8,231 nucleotides of DNA from an uncultured bacterium (GTDB taxonomy: Bacteria; Hydrogenedentota; Hydrogenedentia; Hydrogenedentales; CAITNO01). The notes below the pieces were generated by a model. The model searched no databases. It saw nothing but the letters and a program-made list of their open reading frames with translations, and was not told the DNA's origin. The stretch spans positions 1-8,231 of the forward strand of contig CALDSM010000605.1 in assembly GCA_937923585.1 (NCBI GenBank), written 5' to 3'. Position numbers and translations under genes: made by a program. Positions 1 through 5,959 of the stretch are shown one piece after another; the stretch's first letter is position 1; every line of letters begins with the position of its first letter.

Positions 1-1
1 T

Positions 2-1138
2 CCCATGCCGAAAAAGGGAGAGCCGGGCGACGGCGTGTACAAGGTGTGGGACCCCTATCTCTGGCTGGAAGGCGACACGTACTATTGCCTGCTCGGCGGC
101 AACACCCTGCCCAACGGGAAGGACACGCTCTATCTGTGCAAGTCGCCCGACATGGTCACGTGGCAGCCGCTGCATCCCTTCTATGAGCATCCGGACCTGA
201 CCTGGACAACAGAGACGAACGATCCCGACACGCCCGAGTTCTTCCGCCGCGAGGACTGCTCCTGCCCGGACTTCTTCAAACTGGGCGACAAGCATGTGCT
301 GCTGTGCATCAGCCATAAAATCGGCGGACGCTGCTATGTGGGGCGCTACGAGAACGAGAAGTTCTATCCAGAGCAGCACGTGCGGATGAACTGGCCCGGT
401 GCGCAGTTCTTTGCGCCTGAAAGCCTGCTGGACGAAAAGGGACGGCGCGTGTTCTGGGCATGGGTCACCGACCCGCGCACGCGGCCCGCGCAGGATCGCA
501 CCGGCTCCGGATTCCAGAGCCTGCCGCGCATCATGTCGCTGGCGGACGACGGGACCATGCGGATCGTTCCCGCACCGGAACTGGAGGCGCTGCGGCAGAA
601 TCCGCGCCGCGTGGAAAACATTGCGCTGAACGACGGCGCGGATGCGGCTCCAGCGGGTATTAGCGGAACGCATTTGGAACTGTCGGCCGAGATTGACCCA
701 CGAGACGCCAAGGAAGTGGGCCTGAAGCTGTTCTGCTCGCCCGACGGGAAAGAGGAAACGGCGGTCTGGTATGACCCGGCGAAGAAGGTGCTTCGAGTGG
801 ACGTGTCCCGTTCGACACAGCGGGACGACCTCTGCTACGGTGAATTGGTATTCACGGGCTATAATTCCAAGAAGGGGTCGGACAATAAGAAGCCCGTGTT
901 CGTGGCGGAAGCGCCGCTGGCGCTGAATGCGGGCGAACCGCTGAAACTGCGCGCGTTTCTCGACGGCCCCATGCTGGAGGTCTTTGCCAATGATCGCCAG
1001 TGCGTGACACAGGTGGTTTATCCGAAGAGCGCCGAAGCAAGCGGCATCAAGTTCTGCGCCAGGGGCGGCAATGCCACGGTGCGTTCGGTGGAGGCGTGGG
1101 ACATGGCAGCGGCGAAGTTTGAGGACAAAAGGCGGTAG
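2..1138 (+). CDS. GH32-like glycoside hydrolase (fructosidase/invertase-type), 5'-truncated by window edge
   Basis: Members of this family hydrolyse beta-fructosides such as sucrose, inulin or levan. The frame is open to the window edge, so the Met at base 5 need not be the true start. Numbering from that Met (377 aa), a GH32-type stabiliser motif appears as VWDPYLW (14-20) and an acid/base-like motif as EDCSCPDFF (83-91). FFAPESLLDEKGRRVFWAW (135-153) and QSLPRIMSLADDG (171-183) are typical of the end of the five-blade propeller. A C-terminal beta-sandwich spans about 222-365 and includes the characteristic LRAFLDGPMLEVFANDRQ (315-332). The nucleophile motif (NDPNG) normally lies about 120 residues before the stabiliser, so it would fall upstream of the window. 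Two positions deviate: Trp replaces Arg in 'RDP', and Ser stands before 'CPD' where Glu is expected. The substrate cannot be told, and the protein may be a divergent or inactive branch. The family call is fairly secure; the activity is not. Confidence 0.82.
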   Translation, partial: PMPKKGEPGDGVYKVWDPYLWLEGDTYYCLLGGNTLPNGKDTLYLCKSPDMVTWQPLHPFYEHPDLTWTTETNDPDTPEFFRREDCSCPDFFKLGDKHVLLCISHKIGGRCYVGRYENEKFYPEQHVRMNWPGAQFFAPESLLDEKGRRVFWAWVTDPRTRPAQDRTGSGFQSLPRIMSLADDGTMRIVPAPELEALRQNPRRVENIALNDGADAAPAGISGTHLELSAEIDPRDAKEVGLKLFCSPDGKEETAVWYDPAKKVLRVDVSRSTQRDDLCYGELVFTGYNSKKGSDNKKPVFVAEAPLALNAGEPLKLRAFLDGPMLEVFANDRQCVTQVVYPKSAEASGIKFCARGGNATVRSVEAWDMAAAKFEDKRR

Positions 1139-1157
1139 CACGGGCTTGGGTTTTGGG

Positions 1158-1202
1158 ATGGGACTTATGGGACGCATGTGACCCATGGGACCGATGAGAG
1201 CG
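1158..1202. repeat. 9-bp tandem repeat, five units (consensus ATGGGACNN)
   Basis: Five consecutive 9-bp units start at 1158, 1167, 1176, 1185 and 1194: ATGGGACTT, ATGGGACGC, ATGTGACCC, ATGGGACCG and ATGAGAGCG. The 7-base core is exact in three units and degenerates in units 3 and 5. It fills half of the short gap between the GH32-like gene and the DUF6599 gene, ending 28 bases before the latter's ATG. Because 9 is a multiple of 3, the opposite strand reads as a Ser-His-X repeat, but this is a by-product rather than a gene. Function unknown; it looks like a small minisatellite that grew by replication slippage. Confidence 0.8.
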
Positions 1203-1230
1203 CAGACTGTGGGCATGGAGTGAGAAGTTG

Positions 1231-2115
1231 ATGAGACACTGGATGATTCTGTGTTTGGTGATGTTGGCTGGCATTGCGCCAGCGGTGGCCGCCGATGTCT
1301 CATTGGAGGCGGGGTTGACGGCACTGAATTTCGGCGCGGAATGGAAGCCCGACGGTGCGGTCAACCAGTACACCACCGAAGACCTGTACACCTACATTGA
1401 CGGCGAGGCGGAGTTCTTCTTTCCCTACGGCTTTGACCGCTGCTGGTCGGCGCGCTATGCCAAGACGGGCACTGAACTGGCACTGGTGATTGATGCGTAC
1501 CGGCTGGGGTCGCCGCTGGAAGCCTACGGTGTATATGCCAGTTTCCGCCGTCCCTCCGCCACGGCGATGGCTGCGGGCACAGAAGGGTCCGTGACCGAGT
1601 CGCTGTGCGTGTTCTATCAGGGCCGTTTCTTCGTGCAGATAGCCGTCTCGGGCGCGTCCGAAATGGCTGCGGACGTGTTCACCGCATGCGCAAAGGCGGT
1701 GGCGAAACAACTGCCCGCCGGGGAAGTGCCCGAGGAAGCGGCGTTGCTGCAGGTTGACGGTGTGAAGAAGGGCAGCGAGCGGTACTTGCCGAAGAGCCTG
1801 CTGGGCTATCCCTTCTTCACCAAGGGGCTCATGGCCGATGCGGAGTGGGAGGGCATCAAGGGCCGGGTGTTTGTGGTGCTGTCCGACTCGGAGGAGAAGG
1901 CGGCGGCGGTGCTGGACCAATATGCGGAGTACTTGGGGAAGAAGGGGAACGGCGCCGTCGTCAGCCGCGACAAGGATATCCTGTCCGTCATTGACACGAT
2001 GTACAAGGGGGTGCTGGTGAAACGCGTGGGGAAGCGCGTGATCGGTGTCATCAACCCAGACACCCCCGACAACAGCGCGCCCATGATGGCGAAGCTGGAG
2101 GCGGCGGCGAAGTAG
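1231..2115 (+). CDS. Secreted DUF6599-family protein
   Basis: I chose the ATG at 1231 (294 aa). It lies 10 bases after GGAG (1217-1220), and the in-frame TTG at 1228 would add only one residue. The N-terminus MRHWMILCLVMLAGIAPAVA is a clear signal peptide, with predicted cleavage after AVA at residue 20 and a mature start at ADVSLEAG; no lipobox Cys is seen. The mature part carries the segment DLYTYIDGEAEFFFPYGF (51-68), which I recognise as the hallmark of DUF6599 proteins, followed by GSPLEAYGVYASFRRP (93-108). The C-terminal half (about 180-290) looks like a second alpha/beta module with short strand-like stretches such as GRVFVVLSD and GVLVKRVGKRVIGVI. No catalytic motif is evident and the molecular role of the family is unknown to me. 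It follows the GH32-like gene on the same strand after about 90 bases, so co-transcription is possible but not shown. Confidence 0.75.
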   Translation: MRHWMILCLVMLAGIAPAVAADVSLEAGLTALNFGAEWKPDGAVNQYTTEDLYTYIDGEAEFFFPYGFDRCWSARYAKTGTELALVIDAYRLGSPLEAYGVYASFRRPSATAMAAGTEGSVTESLCVFYQGRFFVQIAVSGASEMAADVFTACAKAVAKQLPAGEVPEEAALLQVDGVKKGSERYLPKSLLGYPFFTKGLMADAEWEGIKGRVFVVLSDSEEKAAAVLDQYAEYLGKKGNGAVVSRDKDILSVIDTMYKGVLVKRVGKRVIGVINPDTPDNSAPMMAKLEAAAK

Positions 2116-2222
2116 GAGCAAGGCGCGACATCTCCCTTAATGCCACTTCAAAAGGGGACTTACGTCAGGCGCGGTGTTGGGGGCTCTCTTCCAGCGTTGG
2201 TCCTTCCGGCAGGCGATCCAGG
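2116..2222. other. Convergent intergenic gap, no clear terminator
   Basis: This 107-base gap lies between the stop of the DUF6599 gene and the stop of the HAAS-protein gene on the other strand. Convergent genes often share a bidirectional terminator. Reading both strands I see no stem longer than about 5 bp followed by a T-run. The only visible motif is the direct repeat ACTTcaaaaggggACTT around 2145-2161. The short ORFs crossing this gap have no ribosome-binding site or recognisable sequence and are not called. Confidence 0.5.
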
Positions 2223-3983
2223 CTATCGCGTCAAATTCCATGCGATGTCATCGGCGCGGTCCTTGTCTTCGACACGGTCATTCTTCCCGCCGCCGTCATC
2301 CCGCAGGTTCATGCCGGCGCTGTAAAAGACGCACCCTTCTCCCTCTTTCCGGTAGAGAAGCGGTTTGCCGGTGAACCGGTCGTTGGGAACCCCGCACAGG
2401 AAGGTCGGCGTCAATGCCTGCAATGTGTCCGGATAGGCGCCCCGGGCCAGTTTGAAGCGGCGCAGTGCAAAAGCGGCGCGCATGAGGTCTTCATGGGCCC
2501 CGCATGCGGTTATGTCATCTTTGAGGCCGAGCAGGTTGGGCAGGGTCATTTTCGCCACCGGGGCCTGCCAAGCGGAAATGTTCTTAAGGTCCTTCTTCCA
2601 TTTGGGAATGCGTGTCTTGTATTCCGGATAGGGAAGCGCCATTTCATCCATGAGACGGTTCTTGAAGTCCAGCGCCACCATCGCGTCGTTGTTGTGAAGA
2701 AACGGTAGGAGCCTCGCCCGCAGGACCAGGGGATCGAGGCGGGAACGCAGCAGTCTTGCGGAAAGGGAATTGTCCCCGTTCGCTTGGGCAAAGACATGTT
2801 CTCCATTTTCTATCATCTTCAGGCCGTTCAGCAGAAACAGGCGTTCCCAGGCCATTGACCTGGTGATGGACCCGTCACAGTTCATTTGTGCAACTTTATC
2901 CAGGAACCGGGTTTGGGTCTCTTCCGGCACATCCGCACGGTTCAGCAGCGGCTGTACCACGGCATCCATCGCCCGCTGGCGGAGAACGACCGCCACCAGT
3001 GTGCCGACGACGGTTCGGCATATCCCACTGACGTGGGTGGACAGTGCCACAGCCGTCATTGCATCCATCATGGCGGTTCCAGTCTGTTGCTCCTTCATCG
3101 CTTTCCAGGCGTCCAGGCTCAGGAGGGTTCCGACATCAAGATAACGAATCAGATTCTCCGGCCCGGTGAGCCTTTCCAGTTCTGCAGGGAGGCCGTTGGT
3201 CTGGTCTGGCAGTCCCATTTCCCGGCTTCTTTCAGGCCGGTATTCGGTTTGGAACCATAGGATATCGGCGGGTTCGTCCAGTGGGAGGGCGGCCAGGGTG
3301 TGCGCCTTTTCGATAGCCTCGCGGTTGCGTGTCAGCGTTTCATCCACCGCCTTTGCTGTCTCGGAGTCCCATGTGTCCAGCAACTGTGCCACCGAAGCGG
3401 CGGAATCGCAGACATCCTGAATGCTCTTGCCGTGCGCCATGGTGTCGGTGTCGAGGCTCATGGCCCCGATCTCGTAGAGCAGGGCGGTTGCCTGGCACCG
3501 TTTCAGTGGATCTTCCCGGCTGAGCCCCGCAGCGCCACCGTTGTTCTGTTGGGTCTGGGCAATCACTTCCTGGACAGAGGTGGGTGCGCCAGCACTTCGG
3601 ATACGGGCGATTTCTTCCCGGAGCGCCTCAGCGGAGCGCTTGCTCAGCACGATATCGGCAGCGACACCGAAGATGATCAGCACCGCCGCGGCCTTTGTCG
3701 CGAACAGTGCCGCACGCTCCCACCAGGGCTGGCAACGGCGCTTGCCGCGTCCGATGAGCGCGGTCAGCAGGGCGGGGTCGCCGAAATCCTTGATTAGTCC
3801 CTGGATGGCGGCGTCCTTTTCCGCTTCGGCAACCGCGGAGAGCGCGTCCTCGAAATGGGCGGTCAGTTCGCGGTGCACCTCTTTGCGGATGCCGCGCCGC
3901 CAACTGGATTTGCGTGCGATATGCTCGATGAATTTCTGCGCCCCGGCGGGCAGGTTTGGCGTGTTGGACGATTGCTCTTCCAT
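2223..3983 (-). CDS. HAAS-domain single-pass membrane protein with large extracytoplasmic region and pseudopilin-like C-terminal module
   Basis: I chose the ATG at 3983 (586 aa) because GGGGAG sits about 7 bases upstream; an upstream in-frame ATG at 4073 would overlap padR. Residues 14-76 form a small helical domain (KEVHRELTAHFEDAL; LIKDFGDPALLTALIGRGK) of the HAAS/DUF1700 kind, which commonly partners PadR regulators. A basic patch (KRR 81-83, R90) precedes one hydrophobic helix (91-113). By the positive-inside rule the N-terminus is cytoplasmic and the roughly 470-residue remainder is outside. That remainder is mostly helical and matches no domain I can name. The last 84 residues (503-586) contain RFKLARGAYPDTLQAL, then GKPLLYRKEGEG and YSAGMNLRDDGG, a module seen after helical regions in planctomycete-type proteins and reminiscent of pseudopilin C-termini. 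The gene starts 35 bases after the padR stop, so the two form an operon. Function unknown; a membrane sensor or a partner of PadR is an inference from context. Confidence 0.72.
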   Translation of the reverse strand: MEEQSSNTPNLPAGAQKFIEHIARKSSWRRGIRKEVHRELTAHFEDALSAVAEAEKDAAIQGLIKDFGDPALLTALIGRGKRRCQPWWERAALFATKAAAVLIIFGVAADIVLSKRSAEALREEIARIRSAGAPTSVQEVIAQTQQNNGGAAGLSREDPLKRCQATALLYEIGAMSLDTDTMAHGKSIQDVCDSAASVAQLLDTWDSETAKAVDETLTRNREAIEKAHTLAALPLDEPADILWFQTEYRPERSREMGLPDQTNGLPAELERLTGPENLIRYLDVGTLLSLDAWKAMKEQQTGTAMMDAMTAVALSTHVSGICRTVVGTLVAVVLRQRAMDAVVQPLLNRADVPEETQTRFLDKVAQMNCDGSITRSMAWERLFLLNGLKMIENGEHVFAQANGDNSLSARLLRSRLDPLVLRARLLPFLHNNDAMVALDFKNRLMDEMALPYPEYKTRIPKWKKDLKNISAWQAPVAKMTLPNLLGLKDDITACGAHEDLMRAAFALRRFKLARGAYPDTLQALTPTFLCGVPNDRFTGKPLLYRKEGEGCVFYSAGMNLRDDGGGKNDRVEDKDRADDIAWNLTR

Positions 3984-4018
3984 GATGTTTCTCCCCGAGC
4001 CTGTTTGGTGCTGCCGCT

Positions 4019-4354
4019 TCAGACGGACTGGAAGTCGAGCACAAGGCGCATGGCCCTGGCCAACTGCTTCCATTCATCGCGCTTGGCGGCGAGCTGTTTT
4101 TCGCCCTCTCCGGTGATGCTGTAGTAGCGGCGTTCGCGGCCGCTTTCGGCCTGCTGCCAGTCGGCTTGGATCAGGCCTTTGGCTTCCAGGTTGTAGAGCA
4201 GCGGGTAGAGGGTGCCGTGGCCCAGGGTGAGCACGCCGCCGCTGGTCTTTTCCAGCGCCTGACCGAGTTCGTAGCCGTACATGGCTCCGCGCGACAGTAC
4301 CTGCAGCACGGCGAGCGGTGCGACGCCCTTGAGCAGTTCGCGTTCAAATTTCAT
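4019..4354 (-). CDS. PadR-family transcriptional regulator
   Basis: This is a short (111 aa) winged-helix repressor. The start at 4354 (MKFERELLKG) has GGGAGA about 8 bases upstream; the longer frame from 4387 would begin inside the promoter region. Family motifs are plain: YGYEL (26-30) at the start of helix 2, GTLYPLLYNLEAKGLI (47-62) covering the recognition helix, and RRYYSIT (75-81) in the wing. A C-terminal dimerisation helix (GEGEKQLAAKRDEWKQLARA) follows. The protein is of the short PadR-s2 type, without an extended C-terminal domain. It heads a two-gene operon with the HAAS-domain membrane protein 35 bases downstream. Its promoter -10 element lies inside a perfect inverted repeat, so autorepression is likely. 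The inducer is unknown. The family assignment is very secure. Confidence 0.93.
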   Translation of the reverse strand: MKFERELLKGVAPLAVLQVLSRGAMYGYELGQALEKTSGGVLTLGHGTLYPLLYNLEAKGLIQADWQQAESGRERRYYSITGEGEKQLAAKRDEWKQLARAMRLVLDFQSV

Positions 4355-4394
4355 GGTGTTGTCTCCCTGCGAGGTTATGTATCGCATATTATGT

Positions 4395-4407
4395 TATACA
4401 AAGTATA
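4395..4407. promoter_or_regulatory. Putative PadR operator: 13-bp dyad TATAC-AAA-GTATA
   Basis: This is a perfect inverted repeat with 5-bp arms and a 3-base spacer, lying 41 bases before the padR start codon. It covers the -10 element and the expected transcription start of the padR promoter. It is AT-rich in an otherwise GC-rich region. PadR-type repressors usually bind AT-rich dyads at their own promoters, which makes this the best operator candidate. A weaker dyad with 4-bp arms (TATG-N5-CATA) lies next to it at 4376-4388 and might be a second half of the binding region. Confidence 0.6.
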
Positions 4408-4430
4408 GCGCAATGCAGCGGGTTTGTCAA
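4402..4430 (-). promoter_or_regulatory. Sigma-70-type promoter of the padR operon (TTGACA-N17-TATACT)
   Basis: On the minus strand the -35 box TTGACA (4430-4425) matches the consensus perfectly. It is followed by a 17-base spacer and the -10 box TATACT (4407-4402), which is five of six to TATAAT. Transcription would start near 4395, giving an untranslated leader of about 40 bases that contains the GGGAGA ribosome-binding site. The position directly upstream of padR supports the call. Confidence 0.75.
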
Positions 4431-4491
4431 GGGGGAGTCGGGCAAGAATCGAGAAATGCAACGGGGTTGAGCGAGAAGAACAACATCCCCC

Positions 4492-4528
4492 GTCCCGCCC
4501 ACGGCGGGACTGCCCCCTTCGAAGGGGG
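4492..4528 (-). terminator. Double hairpin after mnmE, probable terminator or compound palindromic element
   Basis: Two perfect inverted repeats lie side by side in the 124-base gap between mnmE and the padR promoter. GTCCCGCC-cac-GGCGGGAC (4492-4510) has an 8-bp stem and a 3-base loop. CCCCCTTCGAAGGGGG (4513-4528) is a 16-base self-complementary palindrome. In mnmE's direction the hairpins begin 27 bases after the stop and are followed by GGGGGATGTTGTTCTTCT, which is only loosely T-rich, so intrinsic termination is plausible but not textbook. The two-hairpin layout also resembles dispersed palindromic (REP-like) elements. Confidence 0.45.
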
Positions 4529-4554
4529 ACCCGGAACAGATCCCGCCTTGGGGG

Positions 4555-5955
4555 CTACTTGCCGATGCAGAACTGTCCGAAGATGATGTCTAGGAGATCT
4601 TCGGGGGTGGTTTCGCCGGTGATTTCACCGAGGGCGGTGAGGGCTTCGCGGAGTTCGAAGGCGAGCAGTTCGGGCGAGGCATCGCGATTGTCGAGGGCGC
4701 GGTCCACGCATTCGGCGGCGCGTCGGAGACTGTCGGCCTGGTGCAGGCGGCTGACCACGGGCGTCTCGGAGGCGGCGGTCCCGCCCAGCAGCGCAGCGCC
4801 CAGCGCTGCTTCGAGCAGGTCCAGCCCGGCACCGGTGAGGGCGGATACCGGACAGGTTTTTTGGAAGCCTTCCGGCGCGGGGTGGGGGAGGGGGGCGGCA
4901 TCTTTGGGAGGTTGCCCCGGCACCCTGTCGGCCTTGTTGCAGGCCACGAGTACGGGCACGGTTGCACCGCGCAGTTCATCGGCGATGCGCTGATCCTCCA
5001 CGGTCAGCGGCGAGGAAGCATCCACCACGAAGAGGACCGCGTCGGCCTCCCGGAGGGCGGCCCTGGCGATGTCCACGCCGGCTTGTTCAATGGCGTCCTC
5101 GGTGTGACGGAGTCCGGCGGTGTCCACGAGGCGGAGGGGGACGCCGCCGATGCTGGCGGCTTCCTCGATGCGGTCGCGGGTGGTGCCGGGCAGCGGGGAA
5201 ACGATGGCGCGGGTGTCGCGCAGGAGCGCGTTGAAGAGGCTGGACTTGCCGACGTTGGGCCTGCCGACGATGGCCACGGACGCGCCTTCGCGGTAGAGCC
5301 GCCCGGCGCGGGCGGTGTCCAGCAGGCGCGTCATCTGGGCGCGTGCGACGCGCAGCCCGCTGAACAGCGCGTCATCCACGAGTTCGGGCAGGTCGTCCTC
5401 GGGGAAGTCCACGGCGGCCTCCACGCGCGCGAGGGCGTCGGCGAGCGTGCCGCGCAGCATGTGCGTTTCGCGCGAGAGCGCGCCGCCCGCCACGGCGTTC
5501 GCGGCGCGGAGCGCGGCGTCGGTGCGCGCCCGGACCACGTCAATGACCGCCTCGGCCTGCGCCAGGTCAATGCGCCCGTTCTCGAAGGCGCGCCGGGTGA
5601 ACTCGCCCGGTTTGGCGAGCCGCGCGCCGGCGCGCAGCACGGCATCCAGCACTGCGCGCAGCGGCACGGCGCCGCCGTGCGCGTTGATCTCAACGACGTC
5701 TTCGGCGGTATAGCTGTGCGGCCCGGGCATGCGGTGGAGCAGCACTTCGTCCACGGGGTTGCCTGCCCCGTCGGTGACGTGGCCGTGGAAGACACGCTGG
5801 CGTTTGGCGGCGAGAAGGTTCGCACCGCTGGAGGAGGCAAACACCGTCGCGGCGATGCGGAGGGCGTCGGGACCACTTAAACGAACAATCCCCACGCCGC
5901 CCTCGCCGGGCGGCGTGGAGATTGCCGCAATCGTGTCGTTTGTCCCGGAGGACAT
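4555..5955 (-). CDS. mnmE: tRNA uridine-5-carboxymethylaminomethyl(34) synthesis GTPase MnmE
   Basis: With MnmG, MnmE builds the 5-carboxymethylaminomethyl (or aminomethyl) group on wobble uridine 34 of certain tRNAs, using GTP and a folate one-carbon unit. All parts are present in 466 aa, the usual family length. The N-terminal folate-binding domain (about 5-120) begins TIAAISTPPGEGGVGIVRLSG and includes PGEFTRRAFENGRIDLAQAEA at its junction with the helical domain. The GTPase domain has G1 GRPNVGKS (231-238), G2 PGTTRD (256-261), G3 DTAG (278-281), G4 NKAD (340-343) and G5 SAL (371-373). The protein ends in FCIGK with the essential Cys463. A short Pro-rich insert (about 346-363) follows G4. 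The start lies 4 bases after the jag stop and its only Shine-Dalgarno-like bases (GAGG) are 2 bases away, so translational coupling to jag is likely. mnmG does not follow. Confidence 0.97.
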   Translation of the reverse strand: MSSGTNDTIAAISTPPGEGGVGIVRLSGPDALRIAATVFASSSGANLLAAKRQRVFHGHVTDGAGNPVDEVLLHRMPGPHSYTAEDVVEINAHGGAVPLRAVLDAVLRAGARLAKPGEFTRRAFENGRIDLAQAEAVIDVVRARTDAALRAANAVAGGALSRETHMLRGTLADALARVEAAVDFPEDDLPELVDDALFSGLRVARAQMTRLLDTARAGRLYREGASVAIVGRPNVGKSSLFNALLRDTRAIVSPLPGTTRDRIEEAASIGGVPLRLVDTAGLRHTEDAIEQAGVDIARAALREADAVLFVVDASSPLTVEDQRIADELRGATVPVLVACNKADRVPGQPPKDAAPLPHPAPEGFQKTCPVSALTGAGLDLLEAALGAALLGGTAASETPVVSRLHQADSLRRAAECVDRALDNRDASPELLAFELREALTALGEITGETTPEDLLDIIFGQFCIGK

Positions 5956-5959
5956 GGCC

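Noticed and set aside
1158..1202. CRISPR-like array
   Set aside because: Units are 9 bp and contiguous, with no spacers and no cas genes nearby.
1047..1391. Minus-strand protein with Ser-His-X repeats
   Set aside because: The repeat is the reverse reading of the 9-bp minisatellite; no ribosome-binding site or family match supports a gene.
1300..2121. Minus-strand frame of 273 codons
   Set aside because: Antisense to the DUF6599 gene, which has a signal peptide and family motif; the reverse frame is His/Arg-rich and has none.
4019..4073. Extended N-terminus of the HAAS protein from the ATG at 4073
   Set aside because: It would overlap the end of padR, and the extra 30 residues are unlike a domain; the ATG at 3983 has a good ribosome-binding site.
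4355..4387. Extended N-terminus of PadR from the ATG at 4387
   Set aside because: It would start within the putative leader a few bases after the predicted transcription start with no ribosome-binding site; PadR homologues start near MKFEREL.
4741..5880. Plus-strand frame of 379 codons
   Set aside because: Entirely antisense to mnmE, Gly/Ala/Arg-rich composition typical of shadow frames.
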